From: Mediterranea sp. An20
GTDB lineage: Bacteria; Bacteroidota; Bacteroidia; Bacteroidales; Bacteroidaceae
Length of the DNA stretch: 48,118 nucleotides
NCBI RefSeq assembly: GCF_002160055.1
Contig: NZ_NFJV01000027.1
Coordinates: 1-48,118, forward strand
Reading direction: 5' to 3'
Each line of letters opens with the position of its first letter. Positions within the stretch are counted from its first letter, which is position 1. The translations under genes and the position numbers were made by a program. Positions 8,892-17,104 of this stretch are shown here, in pieces. Under the pieces are notes generated by a model. It was given only the letters and a program-made list of their open reading frames with translations, did no database searches and had not been told where the DNA came from.

Positions 8892-9527
8892 TCATAGTCC
8901 CCGTTTCCGCCCTTTCGTCCCGGGCCTGATGAAAATCCGGGGTTTCCTGCGCGGGGCGGCGTCACGGGATGCGGACTGTTCCGCCTTGGCCCGTTCTCCT
9001 TTGAGCAGGTGGAAGAACTCGTCGGCATACGGCCTCCGGCCGGTCATCTTCACGAAGCGGGCGTCCAGTTCCCGGTACGCCTTTTCCGCCTGGCGGGATA
9101 CGGCATCTCCCGGACTTCCCTTGTCAATGCCGTATTTGGCAAGAAAGGACGGGGTGACATGGATGATGTCGTGGACGGAATCCGGAGAGGCGGCAATCCT
9201 TCCCAGACATTCCAGTTCCTCGTTCAGCCTGTCAAGATACGGGTCGGGAGGACGGCGGCAGACGCTCTCGAAGGCTTTTTCCACCGCGCTGGTCAGCCTC
9301 GCGTCCACCTCCAGCACGTCCGGGAGCCGGCCTTCCTGCCACTGCCTGCGGTATTCGTCGCAGTCCATCCCGTTGATCTTTTCATAGAGCAGATAGTCCC
9401 CGTCGAACCCGAAATGTTTCCGGACCGGTTCCGGGATTCCAGCTCCCATTGTCAGATACGCATAAAGATATTCCGCAGCGTTCCTGTCAAGCCATTTCCA
9501 TGTGTCTTTCTTTGAATTGTTGTCCAT
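8892..9527 (-). CDS. Hypothetical transfer-operon protein in the traH position
   Basis: A 211-aa soluble, charged protein with no signal peptide or membrane segment. The middle is helical (AVEKAFESVCRRPPDPYLDRL) and the C-terminus is strongly basic (RRKPRIFIRPGTKGRKRGL), which suggests nucleic-acid or membrane-surface contact. It sits between traG and traI, where CTnDOT-type operons have traH, but I do not recognise the sequence as TraH, so no symbol is given. Spacing of 15 nt to traG and 37 nt to traI shows it belongs to the operon. Confidence 0.75.
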   Translation of the reverse strand: MDNNSKKDTWKWLDRNAAEYLYAYLTMGAGIPEPVRKHFGFDGDYLLYEKINGMDCDEYRRQWQEGRLPDVLEVDARLTSAVEKAFESVCRRPPDPYLDRLNEELECLGRIAASPDSVHDIIHVTPSFLAKYGIDKGSPGDAVSRQAEKAYRELDARFVKMTGRRPYADEFFHLLKGERAKAEQSASRDAAPRRKPRIFIRPGTKGRKRGL

Positions 9528-9542
9528 AGTTGAATTTCCTTT

Positions 9543-11999
9543 TTAATGTTTGTCATTCCGTCTGTCAGCCGCCAGTTGCCTGATGGCCAACTCTATGTTG
9601 CCTCCAAGTTTTCGGGTAAGCCGCACCAGCTCAAGCTTTTCCGTTTCCTCGGTCGTGTACGTATAGTACTCTTCGGGCGATACTTCGGTGGCATAGACCG
9701 CCGATTGCGTCCCGCCCAGCCCGATCCACACTTCCTTGTATTTCCGGGAAGGGCTGTTGGCCATGTTGATGGAGAGGATCTGTGCCCGTTCCTTGTCGGT
9801 AAGGCCGAGCAGGGACTGGATCTCGTCAAACTTGTTCATATACTTACGCTGGTCCAGCAGGATCTTGCAGTCGCTGTTGTTGATGATGGTGCCCTTGACG
9901 ATGGGAGACGAGATGATGTCCTCCACCTCCTGTGTGACCACCACAGCCTCGCCGAAGAACTTACGGACCGTCTTGAACAAATAGCGGATGTAGTTACTCA
10001 TATTAGCGGATGCCAATGCCTTCCAACATTCCTCAATAAGAATCATCTTCCGGATTCCTTTCAGTTTTCGCATCTTGCTTATAAAGGTTTCCATGATGAT
10101 GATGGTGACAACAGGTAGCAGTACTTTGTTGTCACGGATGTTGTCCAGTTCGAAAACGATGAACCGCTTTCCGAGCAGGTCGAGCTGTCTGTCGGAATTT
10201 AACAGGAAGTCATACTCGCCGCCCTTGTAATAAGGCTCCAGCACGTTCAGGAATCCCCACACGTCAAAGTCCTTCTCGCGGGTGCGTTTGTTCTTCAGGA
10301 TTTCCTGGTACTCGTCACGGATGAACTCATAGAACGTGTTGAAGGACGGGATGACCGTACTGTCCGTGCGTATCTTTTCCAGAAAGAGATTGACCGCATT
10401 CGAGAGCGCCACCTCCTCGGCGCGTGTCGGCGGCTCGTCGTCCCGTTTCCACAGGGTGAGGATAAGCGTCTTGATTGACTCCTTCTTTTCGATGTCGAAG
10501 ACCCCGTCCTCTACATAGAAAGGATTGAAGGCGATCGGGTCGCTCTCCTCGTAGGTGAAATAGATGCCGTCCTCGCCGTGTGTACGCGCATGGATAAGGT
10601 CGCAGAGCCCCTGGTAGGAGTTTCCGGTATCCACCAGCAGCACATGGGCTCCCTGCTCGAAATACTGGCGCACCATGTGGTTGGTGAAAAAAGACTTCCC
10701 GCTGCCGGAAGGCCCGAGGATGAACTTGTTGCGGTTGGTGATCGTTCCGTTCTTCATGGGCAGGTCGGAGATGTCCAGATGCACGGGCTTTCCGGTCAGG
10801 CGGTCCACCATACGGATGCCGAAGGGCGAGAGCGAGTCCCGGTAGGAAGTCTCCCCGACGAACAGGCACAGGGCCTGCTCGATGAAGGTGTGGAAACTCT
10901 CCTCCGAGGGGAAATCGCCCGCATTGCCCGGTATCGCCGCCCAGAACAGGGCCGGCACGTCCACGGTGTTGTGGCGGGGCTTGCACTCCATCAGGGCGAG
11001 CTGGCTGCCCACGTCGTTCTTGATGCGCTTGAGCTTCTCCCTCTCGTCGCTCCAGGCAAAGACGTTGCAGTGCGCACGCACGGAAGTGAGTCCCTTGCTG
11101 TGCGCCTCGTTCAGGTATTCGTCTATCCATTCCTTGTTGATCTGGTTGGAACGGCTGTAGCGGGAAAGCGAGTGCATGTTCCTGGCGGTCTGCTCGAACC
11201 TTTTCAGCGTGTCGGCGGAATTGTCGATGAAGACATACTGGTTCACGATGTGGTTGCACGTGAGCAGGATGCCTATCGGCGCGGCAAAGGAGAGGCGGCA
11301 GTCGCTGCGGTCCGTGGACAGCCGTTCATACCGGCTGTCCGTACCCACGGACGACGGCAGGTCTTCCGTCCCGGACAGCGTGTGCAGGCAGAGCAGGCTG
11401 TCCCCGACCTTCATTTCCCCCGCTCCGAGGGTGATGTCCTGCAGGCAGGCCGTGTCGTCCTGCGAGAGCGAGAAATACTTCTCGATGATGCCCGCCGAAG
11501 TTTCCGTGCCGGTAATCTCCCTGTCTGTCAGCCGGACCATGCGGACCAGGCCGCTGTCGTTCACGATGCGCTCGAACTGCCCGCAGCATTCCAGGAACCG
11601 TGTCACGGTATCCTTGTCCTGAATCTCCTTGGGGATGATGAACCCGCGCGTGAGGGCGTTGAAGCTGCTTGTCGTGCGGCTGTGCTCCTTCGTGGTCTTG
11701 GTCAGGAACAGGTAGCAGGTGTGGTTCAGGTATGGCCGCTCATTGAAGTGCCTTTCAAAACTGCGGCTGAGGAAACTCCGGTCCTCCCCGCAGGTGTCCG
11801 GCCTGTAGCTCTCCTCGATGAAGATGTCCTGCTTGTGCACGATGCTGTAGTCCGGCAGGACCTTGACGGCCTTTACCCAGGTGGAATGAAGGGCCTCATA
11901 CTCGGCGCGGGTCAGCGTGAACACCTCCGGAAGCTCCACCCTGTAGGCCACGGTGATATCCGCGTCCTTGCTGATGATGCACCCGTGCTCGACGGCCAT
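9543..11999 (-). CDS. traG: TraG, VirB4-like conjugation ATPase
   Basis: An 818-aa ATPase that powers channel assembly and transfer at the inner membrane. A Walker A motif GPSGSGKSFFTNH lies near residue 433, a hydrophobic Walker B-like strand KMILIEECWKALAS near residue 655, and the C-terminal part has the TrwB-like fold (FFGEAVVVTQEVEDI). The N-terminal domain starts at MAVEHGCIISKDADITVAY. Family members usually begin about 16 residues earlier. Here an ATG at 12031 opens MRNIMKAASR and then stops, in a different frame, and the expected ESRFPL is present in the traG frame without a start. This suggests a 16-bp deletion between direct repeats, leaving the internal ATG at 11999 as the only good start. 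Confidence 0.9.
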   Translation of the reverse strand: MAVEHGCIISKDADITVAYRVELPEVFTLTRAEYEALHSTWVKAVKVLPDYSIVHKQDIFIEESYRPDTCGEDRSFLSRSFERHFNERPYLNHTCYLFLTKTTKEHSRTTSSFNALTRGFIIPKEIQDKDTVTRFLECCGQFERIVNDSGLVRMVRLTDREITGTETSAGIIEKYFSLSQDDTACLQDITLGAGEMKVGDSLLCLHTLSGTEDLPSSVGTDSRYERLSTDRSDCRLSFAAPIGILLTCNHIVNQYVFIDNSADTLKRFEQTARNMHSLSRYSRSNQINKEWIDEYLNEAHSKGLTSVRAHCNVFAWSDEREKLKRIKNDVGSQLALMECKPRHNTVDVPALFWAAIPGNAGDFPSEESFHTFIEQALCLFVGETSYRDSLSPFGIRMVDRLTGKPVHLDISDLPMKNGTITNRNKFILGPSGSGKSFFTNHMVRQYFEQGAHVLLVDTGNSYQGLCDLIHARTHGEDGIYFTYEESDPIAFNPFYVEDGVFDIEKKESIKTLILTLWKRDDEPPTRAEEVALSNAVNLFLEKIRTDSTVIPSFNTFYEFIRDEYQEILKNKRTREKDFDVWGFLNVLEPYYKGGEYDFLLNSDRQLDLLGKRFIVFELDNIRDNKVLLPVVTIIIMETFISKMRKLKGIRKMILIEECWKALASANMSNYIRYLFKTVRKFFGEAVVVTQEVEDIISSPIVKGTIINNSDCKILLDQRKYMNKFDEIQSLLGLTDKERAQILSINMANSPSRKYKEVWIGLGGTQSAVYATEVSPEEYYTYTTEETEKLELVRLTRKLGGNIELAIRQLAADRRNDKH

Positions 12000-12027
12000 C
12001 AGCGGGAAGCGGCTTTCATGATGTTTC

Positions 12028-12363
12028 TCATACGTTTCTTCTTTTTTGATGGTTCGGGAAAAACAGCCGGAAGAAACTCCTCCGGTTGATGATGTAGCGG
12101 GGATGGCGGCGCAGCGCCCGGAGCTTCATCAGTCCCCATTCACCGTACTTCGCGTTCAGGCGGAAAGTCACCCATACGAGCGCCGAGGCGCAGACGGTGC
12201 CGAAACCGATGCACACCCACTGGTCGATGCCCGCCATGTACATGATGACGAACACCACGAACAGGGCGAGCAGCCCGCCGGCGAAGATGAACAGGTACTG
12301 GCTTTTCAGCCCCTTGAACTCCGGGCTGCGCCCGATCCCCTTGTTGACCGTGTACTCCGACAT
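12028..12363 (-). CDS. traF: Conjugative transfer protein TraF (DUF4133)
   Basis: The ATG at 12363 gives MSEYTVNKGIGRSPEFKGLK, the usual family start; the longer frame from 12429 overlaps traE and is not credible. The product is 111 aa with two adjacent membrane helices (YLFIFAGGLLALFVVFVIMY and CIGFGTVCASALVWVTF) and a basic tail. It corresponds to VirB3-like inner-membrane subunits. It lies 2 nt downstream of the traE stop. Confidence 0.9.
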   Translation of the reverse strand: MSEYTVNKGIGRSPEFKGLKSQYLFIFAGGLLALFVVFVIMYMAGIDQWVCIGFGTVCASALVWVTFRLNAKYGEWGLMKLRALRRHPRYIINRRSFFRLFFPNHQKRRNV

Positions 12364-12365
12364 AA

Positions 12366-12662
12366 TCACAGGAAGAATGAGCGGAGGATGGTGGCCGCCA
12401 CGATTAAGAATATACAGGCACCGAACCATGAGGCCGCCGTCTTGGAAGTGTCCGGGTCGCCGGACGAGAACTTGGAATAGACCTTCACGCCTCCGATAAG
12501 GCCGACCACGGCTCCTATCGCATAAATCAGCTTGGTTCCCGGGTCGAAATAGGAAGTGACCATGTTGGTGGCTTCCGTGATGCCACCGATACCGTTACCC
12601 TGGGCGAAAGCCCCTGTCGTTGCAAGCAGCAGCGCGGCTGCGAAAATGAATCTTTTTTTCAT
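12366..12662 (-). CDS. traE: Conjugative transfer protein TraE (DUF4134)
   Basis: A 98-aa protein with a signal or first membrane segment (FIFAAALLLATTGAFAQG) and two further hydrophobic helices (KLIYAIGAVVGLIGGVKVY and FGACIFLIVAATILRSFFL). It is the pilin-like VirB2 counterpart in Bacteroidetes transfer systems. It is the first gene of the long transfer operon, which runs to the lysozyme gene with gaps of at most about 37 nt. Confidence 0.9.
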   Translation of the reverse strand: MKKRFIFAAALLLATTGAFAQGNGIGGITEATNMVTSYFDPGTKLIYAIGAVVGLIGGVKVYSKFSSGDPDTSKTAASWFGACIFLIVAATILRSFFL

Positions 12663-12713
12663 GCGTCGAAACTTTTAATTGGTGAGACAAAAAATGATTT
12701 CGACTGCGAATAT

Positions 12714-12771
12714 ATAGCGTGTAATTTGTTGATTTACAAGTCTGTCGATATGTGTCACCAGGTGTCGTCAC
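12714..12771 (-). promoter_or_regulatory. Control region of the traE-traQ operon
   Basis: Read on the minus strand this region holds GTGACGACACCTGGTGACAC (12771-12752), which includes the inverted pair CACC/GGTG, and ACACGCTAT (12722-12714). The same two blocks, slightly varied, precede the mob operon on the plus strand (17160-17177 and 17200-17208). The traE start codon is about 50 nt downstream. A clean TAnnTTTG -7 box is not visible; a degenerate CATTTTTTG lies about 20 nt after the ACACGCTAT block. Confidence 0.4.
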
Positions 12772-12830
12772 GTTACACCGACAGGGTACTCCCGGCAGGA
12801 GAAAACAGTATGTAAGACGTCCTTTAATAT

Positions 12831-12983
12831 CCTTACCGCAAAGGTATCCCCGTGTCCTGACGGATGCGGCAAGGCGGACCGGTACCCGGCTGCCTGGGAG
12901 AAAATCTTCCGCGCTCCGCTTACGGTATTTTCTCCCGCCAGGCCTTGCCGCATACCGGACACGGGGCTGTAGGGCCGGTAAGG
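12831..12983 (+). repeat. Long hairpin repeat, family A copy 1
   Basis: A near-continuous palindrome. Outer arms are CCTTACCG/CGGTAAGG, then CCCCGTGTCC (12848) with GGACACGGGG (12957), ATGCGGCAAGGC (12864) with GCCTTGCCGCAT (12942), and an inner pair GGGAGAAAAT/ATTTTCTCCC around a tip containing TTCCGCGCTCC and ACGGTA. Four more copies in the window (starting 23767, 27099, 32016 and 32585) share the tip and the GCAAGG/CCTTGC pair but differ in the outer arms with matching changes. It lies between the tra operon start and the SLOG gene. With the control blocks at 12714-12771, this accounts for the gene-free stretch 12663-13036. Confidence 0.75.
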
Positions 12984-13036
12984 AATTAAACTCCGGCAGA
13001 CGCCGGGGCAGGTTAAACTAAAAATAACAGAAGCGT

Positions 13037-13573
13037 ATGAACATGGAAGAAAGGAAAGTGGCGGCGTTTACAGGCCACAGGACGAAAAGGATGCTGCGGG
13101 GCGATGCGGACAACCGGGTCCTGGCCGGGCAAATCAGGGAAAAAGTCGCGGACATGGTCATGTACCTGTACGGACAAGGATTCCGGGAATTCTATTCGGG
13201 GTTTGCCGAAGGGTTCGACATGACGGCGGCGGAAGCGGTCATAAAACTGAGAGAACACTATGAAGATATAGTGTTGGTGGCGGCGATTCCTTTCAGGAGC
13301 CAGCCCGCATGGTTTGACCCGCAGGACCAACTGCTTTACCGTGAACTGCTCGGACAGGCGGACAGGGTGGTCATGCTCTCCGAAAATTACTACAGGGGGT
13401 GCTACCTGCGCCGGGACGAGTACATGGTCAGCCGTGCCTCCCTCGTGATAGCCTATTGGGACAATGTCCGTGAGGGCGGCACTTACCATACCGTCAGGAA
13501 GGCTGTGGAAAGGGGACGTACAGTCATCAACCTGTACACGGGCGAGGAAATAACCAAAGTGACGGACTTGTAA
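13037..13573 (+). CDS. DUF1273/YspA-like SLOG domain protein
   Basis: A 178-aa Rossmann-like protein. The N-terminus AAFTGHRTKRM and the SGFAEGFDMTAAEAVIKL block are the nucleotide-binding signatures of the DUF1273/YspA branch of the SLOG superfamily, related to DprA and LOG proteins. SLOG proteins are proposed to bind nucleotide-derived ligands, some in defence or stress signalling. The actual ligand is unknown here. It follows hairpin copy 1 by about 50 nt and is followed after 11 nt by another plus-strand gene, so the two form a small operon inserted between two minus-strand transfer blocks. Confidence 0.75.
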   Translation: MNMEERKVAAFTGHRTKRMLRGDADNRVLAGQIREKVADMVMYLYGQGFREFYSGFAEGFDMTAAEAVIKLREHYEDIVLVAAIPFRSQPAWFDPQDQLLYRELLGQADRVVMLSENYYRGCYLRRDEYMVSRASLVIAYWDNVREGGTYHTVRKAVERGRTVINLYTGEEITKVTDL

Positions 13574-13584
13574 ACCGGAAAAAC

Positions 13585-14208
13585 ATGAATAAATACTGTG
13601 TAAATATGAGAAGAACAGGCAATCGGAAATTCATACATCCGCAGGAACTGCTCCGGCAGGTGGAAAAACAGCTGGTGTCCGCACTCTGTCGCATTGGGAA
13701 AAAGCCCGAAGGATGGCTGCCGCATACCGTATTCGTGGAAGAGGAAGGCGACAGTCCGGTATATACCATGTACCGCCTGCTGGACATCCGGAAGGACGGA
13801 AACTGTACATTGTACAATCCGCAGACGGGGGAACGCTTCACTTCCAGACACCTGCGTGAAATCAATATCGAATGGCTCGTCACCCTTTGGGAGAGGTATC
13901 TTGAACTGTGCCCGGAAGAACGTGAGGGTTCCGTTGCGGAAACTTGGCCGGAGAAAGGGACGGACATCCGTGCCTTTGTATGGAGTTGCGGCCTGGCGGG
14001 ACGGGATGTGCCCGATGAAAAGTTGGTCCGGATGTGGCAGGAGTCACCGGTCCGCAATACGGACGACCCGGAAGACGGGACGCTTTATGAGGTGGAATGC
14101 CTGACACCGGATGAACTGGCGGAACGCATCAATGATGACGGTTTCGCCTATGCGGAGGATTATGTCCGCTTCATCGATATGGGACACCTGCAAACCGACG
14201 TGGAATGA
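13585..14208 (+). CDS. Hypothetical protein, operon partner of the SLOG protein
   Basis: A 207-aa soluble protein with no signal peptide or membrane segment and no recognised domain. The first part (HPQELLRQVEKQLVSALCRIG) is helical, the middle reads like a small beta-rich domain (SPVYTMYRLLDIRKDGNCTL), and the C-terminal part is acidic. The 11-nt gap to the SLOG gene suggests co-transcription. It ends just before a strong terminator hairpin. Confidence 0.65.
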   Translation: MNKYCVNMRRTGNRKFIHPQELLRQVEKQLVSALCRIGKKPEGWLPHTVFVEEEGDSPVYTMYRLLDIRKDGNCTLYNPQTGERFTSRHLREINIEWLVTLWERYLELCPEEREGSVAETWPEKGTDIRAFVWSCGLAGRDVPDEKLVRMWQESPVRNTDDPEDGTLYEVECLTPDELAERINDDGFAYAEDYVRFIDMGHLQTDVE

Positions 14209-14214
14209 CATGAA

Positions 14215-14253
14215 AATCCCCCTGCTTTTCTTGGGCTAAAAAACAGGGGGATG
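14215..14253. terminator. Bidirectional terminator between convergent genes
   Basis: ATCCCCCTG and CAGGGGGAT form a perfect 9-bp stem around an A/T-rich loop (CTTTTCTTGGGCTAAAAAA). It lies between the plus-strand operon ending at 14208 and the minus-strand gene ending at 14280. The T/A tracts flank the loop rather than the 3' side, so termination efficiency is uncertain. Confidence 0.55.
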
Positions 14254-14279
14254 AAGTCAGCATTTTCCACATACGCGGC

Positions 14280-14612
14280 TTATTCTGCCGCAGCGGAAGA
14301 GGCGGCATCCCGTTCCTTGCGCCGTCTGTCCTTTTCCTTTTTCCGCTGCTGTTTCTTGATCTCCATATCCTTTAACATCTGCTTCAGCGGCCTGACCGTT
14401 TCCGGCTCCTCACGCTTGAAGCGTTTCAAATAGATACTCTCAATGAACTGCGGCAGGGGAGCTTTCCACGGCTCCTGCCTGTGGTTATCAATCTTCCCGA
14501 GTTTGTCAGGATTCAGACCAAGTTCACGTGCCATCTGCACATGCCTGTCCGACAGACGGTGATGCTTCTGAGCAACCACCCATTTTTCCAATATCGCTTT
14601 TGTTACTGCCAT
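14280..14612 (-). CDS. Hypothetical small basic protein
   Basis: The ATG at 14612 starts MAVTKAILEKWVVAQKHHRL (110 aa); an upstream in-frame ATG at 14636 adds 8 residues and is less likely. The N-terminal half has a predicted helical region with LSDRHVQMARELGLNPDKLG, which resembles a helix-turn-helix-like segment. The C-terminal half is a highly charged Lys/Arg/Glu helix (KQQRKKEKDRRRKERD), a likely coiled coil, ending in Ala/Ser. No function assigned. It is separated by about 70 nt from the traA-side gene block on the same strand. Confidence 0.6.
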   Translation of the reverse strand: MAVTKAILEKWVVAQKHHRLSDRHVQMARELGLNPDKLGKIDNHRQEPWKAPLPQFIESIYLKRFKREEPETVRPLKQMLKDMEIKKQQRKKEKDRRRKERDAASSAAAE

Positions 14613-14683
14613 AAACCTTTCTTTATCTGATTGCAAAATAACGACAAATTATCCCGAACCAATGATATATAGGGCTATTTAAC

Positions 14684-14926
14684 TTAAACATATTTTCCAA
14701 TATCAAATGACTCATCCGAATTGTCCGTGACATATTCCGGTACCTTATTGATTTGATCCATCATATTGTCCAACGACACTCCTATTTTCTGCATATTCTC
14801 CTTTTCCTTTCTGACAAAATCCTGAATATCATCATCCGACAATATCAAGACAGCTCTATGTCCGGCTGAATTTTCTGACGAAGGGTTTTCAGAACCTGTG
14901 CCTTTACGTTTAACAGTCTGTTCCAT
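14684..14926 (-). CDS. Hypothetical small transfer-region protein
   Basis: An 80-aa acidic protein starting MEQTVKRKGTGSENPSSENS. The start at 14926 lies 2 nt after the stop of the preceding gene; an ATG at 14947 in the same frame would overlap that gene by 19 nt. The core (ILSDDDIQDFVRKEKENMQKI) is a charged helix. It is the last gene of the traA-side cluster and is not recognised. Confidence 0.6.
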   Translation of the reverse strand: MEQTVKRKGTGSENPSSENSAGHRAVLILSDDDIQDFVRKEKENMQKIGVSLDNMMDQINKVPEYVTDNSDESFDIGKYV

Positions 14927-14928
14927 AT

Positions 14929-15714
14929 TTACATATACTTGTTCCAATCAATGACATTCCTTTTTGAATTCCGCTTTGAAACTTCCGTTTCAGACAGCAG
15001 TCGTCCAGAGGAGTCCAGATGCTCCTTCAGCAATTTTTCGACCTGGGCGGTTGTACTTATCTCAGTGGAAAAGAATCCGAACAGATCCGTATCCTGAAGA
15101 CGGTACAGGGTTTCTGCGGCAGCCTGAATGTTTTTCCGGTCGTCCGTGGCGGACATCAATACCTCTGCCACATTATTCAGTTCCTCAAAAGTAAGAGGCT
15201 TGGAGAACTCAGGGTCAGGTATGGAATCCTCGGAAGCCATGAGGTCCTGTCTGTCCGATTCCGTCAATCCGTTACCGGGACCGATTCCGTTTTCCACGTC
15301 ATCCGGGTTAATCTCTTCATCCTGGTCGATTGCGACCTTCTCCAGTTCCATAGTACGTACAGGTATCCTGCGGGCCATATCCGGGTCCTCCAGATATACA
15401 ATGTTTGTCTTTCCGATCACGTCATCGTTCGTATCATTGTCCACCCGTGCAGGCGAGCCTGTATCATCCTTTACAGCCGCACCCCGGCTGTCTCCGGCAA
15501 AGGTTTTCCCGGAATTCTTTCCCGCTTTCTCCACGATGCGCTTTTTCCGTTTCCTCCACAGTCCAACACGTATACGGCGGACATGACGAAGAAGCCTGTC
15601 CCAGAAATCATACGACACAGGGCAGAAAATGATTGCCCACACTTTATGCAATATGTAGATGGCTGATACCAACTTTACTGAAAAATAAATTACTGACATT
15701 TCCATAACTTTCAA
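14929..15714 (-). CDS. Transfer-region membrane-anchored protein, possible DUF4122
   Basis: A 261-aa protein with an N-terminal hydrophobic region (residues about 5-35, including FSVKLVSAIYILHKVWAIIF), then a strongly basic patch (RRIRVGLWRKRKKR), and a long acidic, mostly helical cytoplasmic part. The position after traA and the DUF3408 gene is where CTnDOT-type elements carry TraC/DUF4122-like proteins; I offer that only as a tentative match. It overlaps the DUF3408 gene end by 4 nt and is followed by an 80-aa gene after 2 nt, so it is in an operon. Confidence 0.6.
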   Translation of the reverse strand: MKVMEMSVIYFSVKLVSAIYILHKVWAIIFCPVSYDFWDRLLRHVRRIRVGLWRKRKKRIVEKAGKNSGKTFAGDSRGAAVKDDTGSPARVDNDTNDDVIGKTNIVYLEDPDMARRIPVRTMELEKVAIDQDEEINPDDVENGIGPGNGLTESDRQDLMASEDSIPDPEFSKPLTFEELNNVAEVLMSATDDRKNIQAAAETLYRLQDTDLFGFFSTEISTTAQVEKLLKEHLDSSGRLLSETEVSKRNSKRNVIDWNKYM

Positions 15715-16133
15715 ATTTTAGGGGGTGAAAAACGTTCCTTATACATTTGGGTAATTTCATCTATGTTAAGTTCGATATGCTCCGCAATGATATTGCTGAT
15801 ATAACTTGAAATGCTAACCTCCGGAGCTATAACATGAAGATAGTTCTTTATCTCGTCGTACAGCTTACGGTTAAGATACACCTGAATACGTCCCGGCATG
15901 GGGGTATTCACCAGATATTTCTGTCGGAAGCCACTGTCCGACTCACGTTTCCTGCGCGTCTTCGGTCTGTCCGGCACGGTATCCCCGACAGGTTCCGGCC
16001 CGGACTCCACATCAGAAGATGTATCCTCTTCCCTGGCATTGTCATTCCTGCCGGGCTTGTCGGTCATGGCGGCTACCATATACCCACGGACAGCATCCTC
16101 ATCCACTTTCACGATCTTCTTTGCCATATTCAT
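15711..16133 (-). CDS. DUF3408 family protein (TraB/TraD type)
   Basis: A 140-aa protein. The N-terminal half is acidic and disordered; the C-terminal half (residues about 75-135) has the DUF3408 pattern, with VYLNRKLYDEIKNYLHVIA, a strand-helix-helix arrangement like ribbon-helix-helix DNA-binding proteins, and a helical end HIELNIDEITQMYKERF. It overlaps the traA stop by 1 nt and the next gene by 4 nt. By family and position it probably works with the ParA-like TraA in DNA handling. The trailing letter (TraB or TraD) is uncertain. Confidence 0.75.
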   Translation of the reverse strand: MNMAKKIVKVDEDAVRGYMVAAMTDKPGRNDNAREEDTSSDVESGPEPVGDTVPDRPKTRRKRESDSGFRQKYLVNTPMPGRIQVYLNRKLYDEIKNYLHVIAPEVSISSYISNIIAEHIELNIDEITQMYKERFSPPKI

Positions 16134-16885
16134 TAAAAATTAAGTTTTACAATCAATTCGTCGGCCAGTTCCTGCAAACCGCTGCCCTTGAGCTGTCCTG
16201 CCGGAGGAGGCAGAAGAGAACAACGGAAAAATGTCCTGGAGGACGAGGAAAGCTCCTTCTCATAACGACACAAATCAGGGATGGTGGAATCCAGAACTTT
16301 AAGTCCCTGTTTCTTCATCAGTGCCATGTAATTGTTGAGCACTTCGGTATTGCTTCTCCTTCGGACCTTGGTCCAGAACAGAAATACATCTTTCAAGGGA
16401 ATATCCTTCCGTTCCCTCGTGAACTTCATGACACTGCTTGCAAAACTGAAACTGCTGTCCATGACAAAATTGTCGGCGGCAATGGGAGTCAGCACATAGT
16501 CCACATTGAAAATGGTCTGCAAGACACCTGACACATCCATTGTCCCTGGCAAGTCTATGAAAATGATGTCATAATCACCGGTTTCCGCAAGTTCTCCGGC
16601 AATCTGACGTGCATCCTCCGGCCTTGCCCTTCGGATAGGATAAATCCTGCGGCCTCTAAGCCTCTGCTCATCAAGCTGGACCATATACCTTTTGTTCTTC
16701 TCCACCATTTCCATATCACGTTCCCTCAGATTGAACAGGCTGCGCTGGGTGGAATCACAGTCAACGATGGCGATATTCCTGTCCATCGAATAGTTCAGGA
16801 GACTGGCAAGCGTTACAAGCATCGTACTTTTGCCTACTCCTCCTTTCTGGTTGCTCACGGCAACGAATAACGGGTTCTTCTTCAT
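16133..16885 (-). CDS. traA: TraA, ParA-type ATPase
   Basis: A 250-aa ParA/MinD-family ATPase with a deviant Walker A motif SNQKGGVGKSTM (residues about 11-22), Walker A' IVDCDSTQ and Walker B-like YDIIFIDLPGTMD. It is the first gene of a four-gene minus-strand cluster with the DUF3408 gene, as in CTnDOT-type elements. Such proteins may position the element or the relaxosome. The 600 nt upstream are rich in short inverted repeats that could be its partner sites. Confidence 0.85.
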   Translation of the reverse strand: MKKNPLFVAVSNQKGGVGKSTMLVTLASLLNYSMDRNIAIVDCDSTQRSLFNLRERDMEMVEKNKRYMVQLDEQRLRGRRIYPIRRARPEDARQIAGELAETGDYDIIFIDLPGTMDVSGVLQTIFNVDYVLTPIAADNFVMDSSFSFASSVMKFTRERKDIPLKDVFLFWTKVRRRSNTEVLNNYMALMKKQGLKVLDSTIPDLCRYEKELSSSSRTFFRCSLLPPPAGQLKGSGLQELADELIVKLNF

Positions 16886-16992
16886 AACTGATTGTTTTAA
16901 TTGTTTGTTACACGGTTGTCTTATCTGTCTGTTGTCTGCTTGCTTGGTGATACGGTTGTATGGTGCGCACCAACCGACAAACCAAACGTCAT

Positions 16993-17104
16993 CGGTTGCA
17001 ACAGACCAATAACCCGATCAATGTCTGTCTGTGCACTGCAACAGCCGGTTACACAAACCGACAGAACAACAGGGAAACAGGTACTGACCTGTCTGTTGCA
17101 ACCG
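16993..17104. repeat. Inverted repeat pair upstream of traA, possible partition or operator sites
   Basis: CGGTTGCAACAGAC at 16993-17006 and its exact complement GTCTGTTGCAACCG at 17091-17104 lie 84 nt apart. Shorter related words surround them (GTCTGTTGTCTG near 16928, CAACAGCCGGTT at 17039, ACCGACAGAAC at 17058). This density of CGGTTG and CTGTTG words in the space between divergent traA and mobA suggests binding sites for TraA, the DUF3408 protein or a regulator. No coding frame is convincing here. With the mob promoter and oriT candidate, this accounts for the gene-free stretch 16886-17481. Confidence 0.5.

Noticed and set aside
10578..12089. A 503-aa open frame on the plus strand
   Set aside because: Antisense of traG, which has good ATPase motifs; no family resemblance on the plus strand.
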